A DNA stretch of 64,000 nucleotides from Fallopia convolvulus (Eukaryota > Streptophyta > Magnoliopsida > Caryophyllales > Polygonaceae), in the NCBI GenBank assembly GCA_964016875.1, contig OZ024718.1, forward strand, positions 39,992,406-40,056,405, given 5' to 3'. The notes beneath the pieces were generated by a model that searched no databases, was not told the DNA's origin, and saw only the letters and a list, made by a program, of their open reading frames with translations. Of the stretch, positions 45,490-56,759 are shown in pieces; the first letter of the stretch is position 1; the number at the start of each line of letters is the position of its first letter. A program made the translations under genes and the position numbers.

Positions 45490-45900
45490 AAAAGTGGGGC
45501 TGTTCTCCTGTACCTCTCTCTCGATCCTCTTTGTCGAGCGAACAACAGCAACACCATCACTGCTCGAGCCGCCCTCCCCTGCAGCAATCTTCGCCACCAC
45601 TGTCGAAGCCGCCGCACTAGAAGAACGTTGTTGCAAGAGCCCATCACTCGTCGGCGTCTTCCTCTAGTCGCGCGAACATCAGCGCTGCTCCAGGCGTGCG
45701 CACATCAGCGCTGCTCCAGGCGCCTTCCTCTGCGCTCGCCTAAGCACCACCGGCGAGCCTGCTGCACCACCCGCCGACCGCAACACCGCTGTGCCAGGAG
45801 TCGACGACCGTAAAATCTCTGCTGCACCACAACCCAGCCGCGCGGCCACCAACAAGGAACCAACAAGCGAGCAACCCTTGTGTTTGGGTCGACATTCCGG
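45490..45900. other. GC-rich patch in the Athila-2 3' region
   Basis: This ~400-bp stretch is far richer in G+C and in CG dinucleotides than its AT-rich surroundings. It has a local duplication (CGCGAACATCAGCGCTGCTCCAG / GTGCGCACATCAGCG, 45671-45720) and open Ala/Arg-rich frames on both strands. It then passes into pyrimidine-rich text that resembles a gene 5' leader. It could be a captured host fragment or an element-specific leader; no product is recognised. Confidence 0.4.
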
Positions 45901-46491
45901 TGATTTAAGCCCCTTTTGCTTAAGTTTGGTACAAATTTCGACCCTGTCCTTGCTTTTCTATTCAATTTGTGCCATTAAATCTCTAGAATTTGCATGTTTA
46001 CAATTGATTTGAGAGATTTAAAATTTTAGGGTTTCTAAGTCCGAAATTAATTTGGGAATTTTTAGTGTTTGTCCTATTAATTCCGAAATTATTGGTGATT
46101 TATTGCTTAATTGTATGCTCTTAATTTAATGTTCATGCTTGATTTGGGTAATTTGTATTCACTCTTGCTAAATTTTTGTTTAAGTTGCCTTGATGATTGA
46201 AGTTGTTGGAAGGGTGGTAATTGGCTTGAGCATGCACTAAGTTTTTGCTATTAGAACTTGTTTGATATTCTTTTAGCATAAGATTCAAGTATGGGGTTGT
46301 GGTTTGCTTGTAAGTTGTGTTTATTTGTATGCTTTGGACCTTGAGATTTTGGTTCTTTGACTTGATTTGAGGACTAACAACTTGTATGCGATGATTGCTA
46401 CCCGTTTGCTTGATTGAGTGATTTTATTCTTATTTTGTGGGTAGCTTGTGTGGTTGCTTGATCTTTGGTGTGTAGGTCTTTGTCTCTAACA

Positions 46492-46613
46492 ATGGCTAGT
46501 GGTTCCCGAAAAAGAAGTAAATCTTGTGAGTGCACATATGTACCACCACGCCTTTGGCTATTACTATGATCCAGCGGCACCTTACCCGCGACCACCTGAC
46601 TACACACCTCAGT
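46492..46613 (+). pseudogene. Remnant of Athila-2 env-like ORF
   Basis: ATGGCTAGTGGTTCCCG starts MASGSRKRSKS, like the MASSSK..RPSKKKR start of the Athila-1 env-like ORF. It then jumps within a few codons to a Tyr/Pro-rich end (YPRPPDYTPQ), like the C-terminus in Athila-1. So nearly all of the ORF has been deleted. Confidence 0.55.
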
Positions 46614-47921
46614 AGGATCTTGTGAGTTTCATTCTCCCTCTTGTTTATTTTCTATATTGGGGACAATATAGGGTTTAAGTATGGGGTAGGGCGTATTCAC
46701 TTTAGTTTGTTATGCATTGCATGTTTATTTTTCTTGCTTGTTTTATTTTGTTTGAAAAAAAAATGTAAAAAAAAGAGTTTTATGATGAGTTCATGAGTAT
46801 CCTTGCTTGAAAAATTGGCCACAATGATTAGATATTTGTCTATGATGCTAAGTTTTTGAATTTCTCTAAAATGCATTGATTGTTCTTTGATGATTTGCCT
46901 AGCATGGAGTTATTGATGAGATCTTAGCTTGAATAGGTCCCTAGACAAAAAAGCCTTGTGAGAATTTTTGGCCTAATGGACTTCATAAATGTGTCCATTT
47001 ATTTTCTTTGTGTGTGATTCTTGCTTTGATTACTTAATCTCTAGAACTTGCGTTAAAACCTTTTTCGAGGCCACATATATGACTTTTGTGCATGACATAG
47101 AAATGATTGAGGCATTTGTTTTGTTAGCCATACTCCCTTGACTACCTTTACATATAATTTTCTGTGTTTCAAGCCATGTTCTAGCCTTTTATAGCCTTAT
47201 TTTTGAAGCTCCACAAAGCATCCCGAGCCTATTTTTAGCCTTCTACCCATCCGGGAATTAGGATATTTGCTTAAGTTTGTTATGTGAGAGCCAAGCTTGA
47301 AGAAGTTGTATGTTTTGGTATTGGAGGAAATTGTTGGAAATAAAGCAAGTTGTAAGAAAAAAAAGCAATGAAAAAGAAAAAAAAAGTTTGAATAAATGAA
47401 GTTGTAAATGGAGTTGAAGTTTTATGGTGAGAAAGTAAAGAAGAGAAAGTGAAAAAATCTTAAACTGGGTGTGTTGTTTAATTTGGTTAGATTCCTTTTT
47501 CCCGGATTTAGCACCACAAGACCAAATTATTCCCTACCCCTTTCTCTTACCTTGGCCCCATTACAACCTAATAAAAGACCTCTTGATTTATGTCATGTGC
47601 ATTGTCCCAAGTGGTGGAGATTTAGGACTCTGATGCAAGCATATGGTAGATGGTTTTCAAAGTTAAGATTTGAGCGTTTATTGATTACCCCTAAACACAT
47701 TGAGAGTGAGTGAAACACATTTATCTTTGTGAGGTCTAGGGACTAAGAAGGGCATGTCTTGTTGATAATAATGATTATGCTATGATGGCAATCGTCTTTG
47801 ATATTTCACTTGCATGATTATGAGGATTTGAACAAGTTGAGGCAAAATATTTTTTTCTTGCATTTGTGGTTTAATTTTAAGTTTTGCTTGGGGACAAGAA
47901 AAGTCTAAGTATGGGGTATTT
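46614..47921 (+). other. 3' untranslated region of Athila-2
   Basis: No supported gene. AAAAAAGCAATGAAAAAGAAAAAAAAAG (47358-47387) and other purine runs occur. GGGGACAAG...AAGTATGGGGTATT at 47891-47920 is the polypurine-tract region next to the LTR, shared with Athila-1. Confidence 0.65.
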
Positions 47922-49398
47922 TGATGTCATCTAGTTTTGCATGGTTTTTCATTAGCATTTAGGATTAGATTTCATCCTTTTCTAGCTTAGGCTTTGCATT
48001 TTGTGTTGATTTCTAGTATTATTCGTGGTATGGTTATCTACACAAGCTTTGTTTGAATTTTCAGGTTTTTGGGGGTGTTTTCCGGTCTTAAAGATGGTTA
48101 AGGAGCTTAATGATATTAGAGGAGTCAAAGAGTGGTGAAACAAGCCTTTGAGGGTGCTCATGGGACAAGAATATGAGGTTAAAAGAAGTGTTAGAGATGA
48201 GCCAACAAGCCAGAGATTAAGGTAGAGACGAGAAAAAGAGGAGAAAGTTGACTATGTGCTCGTCTCGGTCGAGACGAGGCTCGTCTCGGTCGAGACGGCA
48301 GACAGGCAACCGCGAGTCACTTGTTTTCTTGCGCGAGGGACCATCTTTTATGTTATATTTTTGGATATTTTTAGCCTTTAATATAAATACTCTTTAGAAA
48401 ACTCTTTTAGGGGGACCTTTTTTAATGCATTATTATTATTTGTAATTTCAAGTAGAGAGAAGAGAGAAATTTCTAGGGTTTGAGTTTTACGCTATTTCAA
48501 GTTGGGACTTTTGCACTTTTGGATCTACCTTTGATTCTTCAATTAAATCTCTAGTAAGTTTCACTTTCAATTATTGTTATTATTCTTATTCCATGTTTGA
48601 TTTTATTGTTTTGATCATGAATATAATTATGCTAGGCTAAACTCTACAGTTTTAGGGTTTGGTTGATCCCAACGATGTGAAGCGGATTAGATTCAATATC
48701 TTTTGCTTGAATTGAGTTGGAAAACTAATATGATTTGATTCTAGGGGCGTAATCTAATAGGTTTAAACTTGTTAGAGTCTTGTTTAGGTTGCGCATCGAG
48801 AGGTGGTAGTCTAAGTAAGTAAACAAAATAGAGGGAACACATCGAGAGGTGGTTCTATCTATTTGGAAAAACTAGAATTGAACTTGAGAAGTAGTTTCTC
48901 ATGTGGTTAATTGTCATAGAACTTCTAGGTGATTGAGTCAAGTTTGATGCATCACGAGAGTGGGGCAAGTTTGGTTTACCATCTAGATTTCTAAATGCTT
49001 AAAGGGTTTCTATCGGTTTTATTTCGTCACGAGAGTGGTTCTTAATTTGATAGAAGTACATTAAGTTAAACTTTGCGAAAAGTTAATTTATGACATTAGA
49101 CAATAACCTTCATAAGAAAATATCCAACTCAGTTTAGGTAGAAGTGCGATTCAAACTCCGTGGATCAAAGTTGTGGGGATTCCTTACCTTGGAACTTTGC
49201 ATTCTCATATATTTCTACATCACTATTTACTTGTTTTACTTGTTTTTAATAGTTATAATTACTTCACAATCATTATATTTGGCTTAGGAACTTGTTTCTA
49301 GAATTTACTAAAACAGATATAATCCCCATGATTCGATCATGATCTACTACTACAATAGATCTCGTATTCTTGCGAGTGTGTGGGAAACCATCACATCA
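47922..49398 (+). repeat. 3' LTR of Athila-2
   Basis: 1477-bp direct repeat of 41051-42529, with two palindromes at 48260-48297. Confidence 0.95.
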
Positions 49399-51584
49399 CA
49401 ACCCAAGAGTCAGAGAGGAAAATTTGAGCCCTCAACAAATAAGTGTGTTTTCTTGGGTTATCCACCAAGACAAACGGCCTTTAAGGTCCTTGATTTGGAT
49501 ACTAATCGAGTACATGTCGCTAGACATGTGGCTTTTAGAGAGGATTATTTTCCTTTCAAAAATAAAGAACATTTTGATCTTTAATCTCAGAGTCCTAATA
49601 TGCCTTTTATGAATTTTGGAGATGAGTTTGTGTCTTTAGAATTTGCTTGTGATCAACAGATGAGAAATGTGATTCAAGGAGACAAAGAGAATGTATCATC
49701 TAGTCATGCACCAATTGAGATAGATTATGGGACTGCTTTTGACAAATTGGTGGTTGAAAATACTGATGTTGCTGGAACAAAATTAGAACCTGAAGTTAAT
49801 GAACAACTAGTTGTCCATACAAAGCATGTGAGCATGCCATATGTGACACAATCTAGGATATCTAACATAATAGTTAAGGCTCCTGCAAGTTTGATGATTT
49901 TATTTGTTCTAAACCTCTCCAAAGGACAACTCCAGCCTAGGTCAGTGACACATTAGATTCTATGTCTCAAGTATTTCATATATTGTCATTGACTTATTTG
50001 ATAGAATATTCAAATAATTATGTGCACTCTTTGATTAATTTTCTATCAATTTTGAAACTAACAACTTATGATTAACTTAGAAAGGATCAGGGTTGCGTAG
50101 ATGCAATGAATAAGGAGTTGTTTGCTTTGGAACGTAATCAGACTTAGGAGCTTACTAAATTGCCACAAGGAAAGAAAGCCATAGGATCTAAATGGGTTTA
50201 CAAAGTTAAATTTCGGCCTAATGGTGAAGTAGAAAGGCTTAAAGAAAGATTAGTGGAAAAGGGACTTAATCAAGTTAAAGACAAAGATTATAAGCATACT
50301 TTCTCTCTGATAGCCAAATTCACAACTATAAGGGTTTTGTTGGCTTTGGCGTCTGTAAAAAATTGGCCCTTGCTCCAATTAGACGTCAACAATGTGTTTT
50401 TACATGGATACTTAGATGAAGAGATTTATATGGTTCCACCTCAGGGTAATGATAAAGCTCAGAAAGGGCAAGTTTGTAGACTTAAAAGGTCAATCTATGG
50501 ACTTAAACAAGCTAGTCGCCATTGGAATATAGAGTTGACTAAACATTTACAAAATCTTGGTTTTATGCAATCAAAACAAGATTATTTATTGTTTGTACAG
50601 AAATCTGGTAGCTTAATCATAGTGTCCTTAGTATATGTCGATGTCATGCTTTTGTCCGGGAATGATCCATCTATTATAGCACACCTAAAGGCATCTTTGC
50701 ATCATGCTTTTGCTATTAAAGACGTTGGGTTTGCAAGATATTTTTTAGGTTTGGAAATTACAAGGACATATGTGGGGATTAGATTAAATAAGAGAAAATA
50801 TGACTTGGGCTTGCTTAATGATGCACGGATGCTAGATGTAAGAGTGCTTCATTTCCAATGCAAAGAAACTTAAAATTACAACCCGATGTTGGTGAAATAC
50901 TGGATGAACATGAAGCATACCACAAGTTGGTAGGTAAGCTCTTATATCTTACTTTATCCGGACATGATATTTCGTTTCTAGTACAACAACTCGGCCAATT
51001 TATAGCTTCTCCTCGACAACCACATATGCAAGATGCACTTTTTCCTCTCTGATATCTCAAAGGGACAGTTGATTGTTCATTGTTTTATCCTGGTAAATTT
51101 GAGTTGTCTTTGCTTGCTTATTGTGATTTTGATTGGGGCAGTTGTGCCTTTTCTTGTCATTCAATTACTGGTTGTTATGTTTTTCTTGGTGGAGCTTTGG
51201 TCTCTTGGAAATTGAAGAAGCAAAAGACTGTCTCCAAATCCACAACCGAGATTGAATATTGAAGTATGTCTCACATTACTAGTGAATTAGTATGGATGGA
51301 GTGTCTGTTGCATGATTTTGATGTCAATGTTCTTGTGTCAATTCCCCTACACTATGATAATAAGCGGCTCAGCATTTGGCAGCTAACCCAGTATTTCAAG
51401 AGCGAACCAAACAATTCTATATTGATTGTCATTTTGTTAGAAATATGGTGCAAGATGGTTTCATTTCTATAATACATGTGCGTTCTAGCCTTCAACTTGT
51501 AGATTTGTTCACCAAACCTCTTGATGCACATCAACATCACTTCTTGTCATGCAAGAATGGACTTGAATTTTCATGTCCAGCTTA
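49399..51584 (+). pseudogene. Copia-3 integrase end, reverse transcriptase and RNase H
   Basis: Resumes the integrase frame (CVFLGYPPRQTAFKVLDLD) with a stop at 49582, then an acidic spacer. RT runs from about 50130 (IGSKWVYKVKF, LLQLDVNNVFLHGYLDEEIYM, RSIYGLKQASR). The catalytic box reads YVDV at 50634-50645 where YVDD is normal, so one metal-binding Asp is lost. RNase H (51080-51584) has STTEIEY, HYDNK, NPVFQERTKQFYIDCHFVR and LVDLFTKPL. Stops and frameshifts (50871, ~51050, 51260, ~51365) break it. The stop at 51582 is the natural end. Confidence 0.9.
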
Positions 51585-51586
51585 AG

Positions 51587-52098
51587 CAGGGGCATAGTCA
51601 GGAATTCAACCCAGTGAGGGCTAAATTTCTTTGGGTCAAATTCTTAGCTACATTAAAAAAATTAAAAAATACAATTTTTTTTCTATTTTTTGTATAATTT
51701 TTTTACACAGATAATATTCTAAAAAGTACTAAGCGATCCATAGGCGGAGAGGGACCGCCTAGGCGGCCTAAACAAGCGCCTAGATGAATTGGTGATCTTC
51801 TAAACAAGCTGGAAGACTAAGAAAGATAGGACCTTTCAACGCCTAGGCAGAACCTAGACGGAACTAAGCGGGGATTTTTAGAACAATGTAGAAAATTTTG
51901 TATTTTTTTATAAAAAATGTTGTATTCGAAAACCTTTATTTTATATTTTTCATAAAAATATAAAATTATCCTAGCTCTTTTGGCCAAGTAAACTAGTTTT
52001 TATTAATAATCTAGTATTTTTTTATACATATTTTTGAAAAAAAAAAAATTCTAAAACTTGAGTTGGAGCTATCTGGCACCCCTCTCCCTCCGCCATTG
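51587..52098. mobile_element. hAT MITE with perfect TSD in Copia-3
   Basis: 512 bp. AGCTTAAG lies on both sides (51579-51586 and 52099-52106). Left end CAGGGGCATAGTCAGG; right end reverse complement CAATGGCGGAGGGAG: degenerate versions of a CAGGGGCGGAGCCAG-type hAT terminus. AT-rich core, no ORF. It sits between the pol stop and the 3' LTR. Confidence 0.82.
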
Positions 52099-52112
52099 AG
52101 CTTAAGGGAATA

Positions 52113-52554
52113 TATAGGCACGTGTATTAGTTATTGTCACTGATGTGGCATCTTTAGTGTAGCTTTGTAAGTCACTTAAGTGACAGTTTATAGTAGGAGT
52201 ATAAATAGTTCTTTGTTAGTAATAGTCACTAGTCGTCAGACATGACTTTCTTTCTCTTAGGCCTTGTTTCACTTTCTCCATAAAATCCCTTTCTACCCAA
52301 AAATCACTTTTGATACTCTTAAAATCCGTGCAACTCTCTCTGCTTTTTACGTTTTTCAAGACACTAAAAATCACTTTTCACTCAAAAACCCCTAACTACC
52401 CACAAGTCAAACAACCCCTAAGGATGTTTCCAGAACACTTTTCCCGCTCCTTTAAGGGAGTGACTTGGTCTCGTATTGTTCATCGTCGATCTACATATTA
52501 TTTGTTCTCTTTTGTTTCCTTTCGATTCTCTGATTAAGATTCAGAGAATTTACA
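52113..52554 (+). repeat. 3' LTR of Copia-3 with internal insertion
   Basis: Aligns with 38538-38795 except for extra bases near 52125-52145 and a ~160-bp insertion at 52260-52418. Includes AGGAGTATAAATAGTTC as in the 5' copy. Confidence 0.85.
52260..52418. mobile_element. Small foldback/MITE-like insertion in the Copia-3 3' LTR
   Basis: Absent from the 5' LTR. Starts GGCCTTGTTT and ends AAACAACCCC, an imperfect inverted repeat, flanked by TTA and TAA. The superfamily is uncertain (PIF/Harbinger is one option given the 3-bp flank). Confidence 0.5.
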
Positions 52555-52559
52555 ATAAG

Positions 52560-53521
52560 GTAAGTCAGGTTTCATCGACGACACACTACAGGAATGGATT
52601 AAACACTAATGAATAAGTTATTCATTCGGACATATGACCCAAAAAAATGAGATAGTCATCCACCCACGTTTCTTAAATTGTATTGGTTTGATAAACTATA
52701 CTAAAGCTTATAGATAATCATCATAATATTTTAGAGGAGTAGTTATGTACTATAATTTTTTCCTTATTATTTAGATGATATGTTAATTTATGATATTTTC
52801 GAATAAATTAATATTACGGTATTCAATTCTTATATTTGTTTCGTATAAACAACGAAATTGATCGCGCCCTTTGTATCCAAAATTTGCTACTTGTAAGTAG
52901 TGTTTGTCTTGACATCAGCGTTTGTCTACCTCCATCTCTCAATTTGCAGATCGAACTCCTATTAAAAAAAGAGAAGCACTAATTGATTTTTAAAAGGATT
53001 GAAGCAGATCATTTAGAGATTCAGAGTTTGGTTTATACGAATATTTATACATTTTTATAATATACATCACTTTCCACATTCTCCAAAAAATTGAATATGC
53101 TTACAGCTTAATTATATCTTTGCTGGGATCAGTAGTTGGCGGACAAAAGGTAATCTGTGAACTGCAACTGCTTTCATCACCTTAAACTAGAAGCCATAAT
53201 CGGCCGAGAAAAAGACCAGAAAAAGGGATGGATGTTGATCACAGCAGCAAGAAGATTGATTACTCTATCCAATGGTAAACTAATATAGCACAATAAACAA
53301 ATTATAGTTTGGATAACATGAACTTTTTATAGTGCATCTCAGCATCTCTCTGCCATATCTTCAACTGGTGTTTTTCCACCTGTATTATAAACAGCTTCTT
53401 TAGGAGCTCTTTCTTTTTCGGCGGCTTCAACAGCACTATAAATTAAAACAAACACTTTGGTTCCTTGATTGTATTTGCAGGGGACATTGATATATCAAGA
53501 CAGTTTTATATTGATTGAGAG
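52560..53521 (+). promoter_or_regulatory. Upstream region of the MYB gene
   Basis: AT-rich DNA with no repeat recognised and no ORF worth calling. TTTATAATATAC near 53055 and CTATCCAATGG (53266-53276, CCAAT-like) could be promoter elements. TTTGCAG/GGGACATTG at 53474-53490 could be an acceptor of a 5'-UTR intron. All of this is tentative. Confidence 0.4.
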
Positions 53522-54768
53522 ATGTCATCGTGTAATGAGAGCCTTCGAAAGGGACAATGGTCTCTAGAGGAGGACGAATGCCTTAGAGCGTCTGTCACCC
53601 TCCTAGGCGAAAGACGCTGGGATGCCATAGCCAGAGCCACAGGTGCATATATATACCTACCTACATAAACATTTTGGGTATGATTGATGATGGGCATGGA
53701 GAGATATCATATCATAGTTGAAGTTGATTAATTATGACTTGAATTCTGTACGTGCAGGGCTTAAAAGGAGTGGCAAGAGTTGCAGGCTGAGGTGGCTGAA
53801 TTATCTTCACCCCAATCTCAAGCATAGTCCTATAACTGCTCAAGAGGAGGAGATTATTCTTCGACTCCATCAAAAATGGGGCAACAAGTGAGAGATTTCT
53901 TGCAGCATTAATCTTTACTACAAGAAATTGCACAGCTAGATTTCATGTGATAATGCTCTCATGTTTGAATCAATTTGCTCTATGTACGTTATGCAGGTTA
54001 TGGGGCGCATCCTCATGCTCATTGGCTTTTATACACTGCCCTTTGAGTTGGATTTAGTCCCTATATCAATTTTGGTGCATTCTAACTAAATTCAGTTATT
54101 ATTGTCACATAGCTGAATTTCAGTTTTTCTTGGATCTATCGGGCGTACCCCCTTTCCCTTGGGTAGGGGTAGGGGTACCCCCATCTTGACCCCCCAGATT
54201 CTGCTGTAGCGGAGCCTCACTGTGTCGATAATGATGATGATGTACGTTATGCAGGTGGGCAAGAATTGCAAGGCGGTTGCCAGGAAGGACAGACAATGAA
54301 ATCAAGAACTACTGGCGAGGCTGCCTTAGGAAGAAAGCAGGTGAACTAGTTGAGCAATCACAAGATTCTATTAGTGAGCTGCATCGGAATAATTCTATGC
54401 CTCTTTGGAATAGTGATGATGATGAAGCTGATTATAACGACGTCGTTAAAGAACTGCGGTGCCAAGAAGACAAAAGCGAAGAGTCAAGCCCCAGCAGCGG
54501 GGGCGTTTCTTGGAGTAGTGCTGAAGAGGTGGTGCCAGATGTGATACTGAAACCAGACTCGCCATACGAGAGCCATTTCTTGAACTGGGTTCTGCTGTTG
54601 AAGAGTGGAAATGAGGTCATGGGTAGCCATTGCAATGGAGGATCCCAGAGAGAATTTGAACTGGGTAATAACAATAACAATAATATTAGCACTACCACTG
54701 CACTGGATTGCTGGGACAGGCTTTGGGACATGGACAACTTGTTCACGTCTAATAGCTACCAAGTTTGA
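53522..54768 (+). CDS. R2R3-MYB transcription factor (MYB27/48/59-like)
   Basis: Three coding exons: 53522-53642, 53758-53887 and 54255-54768, giving 254 residues with no stop or frameshift. Introns lie at the two classical R2R3-MYB positions (phase 1 after ..ARAT, phase 2 in ..WGNK). The R2 repeat, residues ~9-61, has W spacing W..W..W (GQWSLEEDE, RRWDAIA, CRLRWLNYL). R3, ~62-113, has the usual first-Trp replacement (PITAQEEEIIL) and then WGNKWARIARRLPGRTDNEIKNYW. The R2 wording (TLLGERRWD, LKRSGKSCRLRW) is closest in memory to the MYB27/48/59 group. The C-terminus is acidic and Ser/Asn-rich (SDDDEADYNDV, NNNNNN), with no EAR motif that I can identify. It should act in the nucleus as a DNA-binding regulator; its targets are unknown. 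Confidence 0.93.
53999..54239. mobile_element. Insertion in MYB intron 2 flanked by a 17-bp direct repeat
   Basis: ATGTACGTTATGCAGGT occurs at 53982-53998 and again at 54240-54256. The second copy holds the acceptor (GCAG/GTGG) used for exon 3; the first holds an identical but now stranded acceptor. The ~241-bp insert ends with GATAATGATGATG, like a short-repeat tail. A long TSD plus a simple tail suggests a SINE- or LINE-like insertion, but no A/B box was seen. Confidence 0.65.
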
Positions 54769-55384
54769 TTGTAAATTTGTGAAACATCTTGCACACTTTC
54801 AATCAATCAATCAAATCATATATTCAGATTTTGAGACTTGTACATTTGTTTTCCAGTAGCTAATGACACAAAATCATCTATTTATATGAAATAAATTAGA
54901 GGAGGCAAGTTATCTCAATTTGTTACCTTTGTATTTGGCCCATGGAATTGAACAAAGTTATATGTTTAACTCATTTTAGGATGGGGCGGATTGGCTTGCA
55001 GCCAGTGGGGCGAAACTCCTTATGTTTGTTGTTGAGAATAAAAATCTATTCCACATCTGAAATTAAAAATAAAAACCAATCTAATATATTTATCTTTGAG
55101 TTACTCTTCTTATTGTATATTAGTTTTAGGATGGAACCTCGTGGACTTATGTAATAGGTTCATCCGTAAATGTGTGCTCGTATGGACACGTCTCCACCTG
55201 GAGATCATCTCGTCCCACCTCCCTGCAACTCTACGTTGACTACAAGCTTGATCGAGATGATATACATTATTCTTTTTTAATTACATCTAATAATAGTCTT
55301 TAATCGAGGCTACGCTGACCACAAGCTTTTTACTCTCTTCCCGGTTTCAACTTCATTGCTAGATGTCCAAAAAAAAACTAATCA
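54769..55384. other. 3' flank of the MYB gene
   Basis: AT-rich, with AATGACACAAAATC and TATGAAATAAATTAG (54885-54900), the latter containing an AATAAA polyadenylation signal. No gene recognised. Confidence 0.5.
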
Positions 55385-56205
55385 TACTACAACAGAAAGG
55401 CGTTTTAGCGAGAAAAAATTTGTTCGCTAAAAGTGGAGATTTTGTTGTTGAAGGTGTAAATTAATTTCCTCGCCAGTTCGTCGCAGAAAGCTCGTCAAGG
55501 AAGGGTACGTTTCAACAAGGAAAAAATATTTTCTCGGAAAAGCCTTTTCATGATGATAATAATTTTTCTCGGTATTATAATTTCGCGACTATTATTTTTC
55601 TCGAAAAAGGTATACAATTTCGTTGCCAAATAAGATGAAGGATTAAACAATGGTCGTTGAATATTATTCTCGACCAAATATATTTTTCTCGCTAATCCTT
55701 TTATTTCCTTATTAAAAATGGCTTATAATTAAAATAACATAAAAATATTTAAAATAATATTAGCGACGATTTTTTTTCTCGAGATACGTACTTTTTATAG
55801 AGAAAATCAGATTCCTCGTTATTTTTAGCCTTTTAGCAAGAAAATATTGTCTCTGTACATGCACTTTTTAACAGCAAAATCATTTTGTCGATGTAGGAAT
55901 TACATTTATCATCGTTGCTAAATATAGTTTTGGTCAGAAAGTTATTCCTCGTTATTACCTGACCTTTCATCATTGAATTATATTTCATCGCTAAATGTAT
56001 TCTTTTAGTGAGAAAATGTATTATGGTCGATATAAGGAGATGTTTTAGCAAGAAAACTTGATAAAAATATTTAAAAACCTACAAAATATCAAGAAAATGA
56101 ATACTATAATTTTAGTATAAATAATTATGATTCAATAATATATTAAAAACCTAATAAAAACAACTTAATAGAATATAGTATAAGTATTTCTAGCATAACT
56201 AGTAA

Positions 56206-56708
56206 CTAGTTTAATCCCCGTGATACTCACGGGATACTTTTACTAAAGATTATACAATATCATGATATTATTATCAAATTTAAAACACTTGTATATAATA
56301 TCGTAATAAAATTATGTAATTTATTAAAAAAAAATTTAAGATTGCCCCATATTTTATCAACATATAGATAAAAAAAATTATATACTTGAACCCCGAGTCT
56401 TGTTAAAAGGTAAAAAAATTATGCATAAAATTAATATAAAAATATTAGATTAAGTTATTATCAACATATAGATAAAAAAATTAAATACTTGGATCACAAA
56501 TCTTGTTACAAGATAAAAAAGATATGCATAAGAAATATCAACATATAGATCAAGTTATTATCTTATAAAAAATTAGATATATAGAAAGAATGATACAAGT
56601 AATTATAATATTTATTATTAAAAAATGTAACATTATTTTATTCAAAAATACCACGTGGCGCAATTTTTTCAAAAGACATGGTTTCTGCTTTATAATGTAT
56701 TAGGTAGA
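56206..56708 (-). mobile_element. Non-autonomous Helitron, second copy
   Basis: On the minus strand: A, then TCTACCTAATACATTATAAAG at the 5' end (56708), hairpin CCCGTGAGTATCACGGG (56233-56217), CTAG (56209-56206), then T. It shares ends and nearby sequence (GCGCCACGTG, AAGCAGAA) with the Helitron at 26079-27513, but is a 503-bp internally shortened form. Confidence 0.85.
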
Positions 56709-56759
56709 TTGTACTAATAAGTGCAAACTAAATTCCAAATTAGAAATGAGGTAAAAGTC

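Larger units (their letters stand above)
41051..49398 (+). mobile_element. Athila-2: internally deleted Athila-type Gypsy element
   Basis: LTRs 41051-42529 and 47922-49398 (TGATGTCATC...CACATCA) are nearly identical by eye. An exact tRNA-Asp PBS follows, then RT directly: gag and protease are deleted. After integrase come a conserved GCGCTT..GGCAACCC block, palindromic repeats, a GC-rich patch and the start of an env-like ORF. Flanking pentamers CAACT (41046-41050) and CAACC (49399-49403) form a TSD with one change. Related to Athila-1 but with a different LTR sequence. Confidence 0.93.
38538..52554 (+). mobile_element. Copia-3, plus strand, hosting Athila-2, a solo LTR, a hAT MITE and a foldback element
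   Basis: LTRs at 38538-38795 and 52113-52554 share TATAGGCAC, GTAGCTTTGTAAGTCACTTA and the common end GAATTTACA. ATAAG precedes the left (38533-38537) and follows the right (52555-52559): an exact 5-bp TSD. PBS TGGCATCAGAGC follows the left LTR. Removing Athila-2 restores a continuous Copia integrase frame across 41050/49399. Gag and protease are not recognisable. Confidence 0.88.

Noticed and set aside
45182..45965. Several Arg/Ala/Cys-rich frames on both strands in the GC-rich patch
   Set aside because: High GC keeps all frames open; no recognisable domain.
55385..56200. Complete CACTA element
   Set aside because: Only the left terminus is seen; no matching CTTTCTGTTGTAGTG end before 57458.
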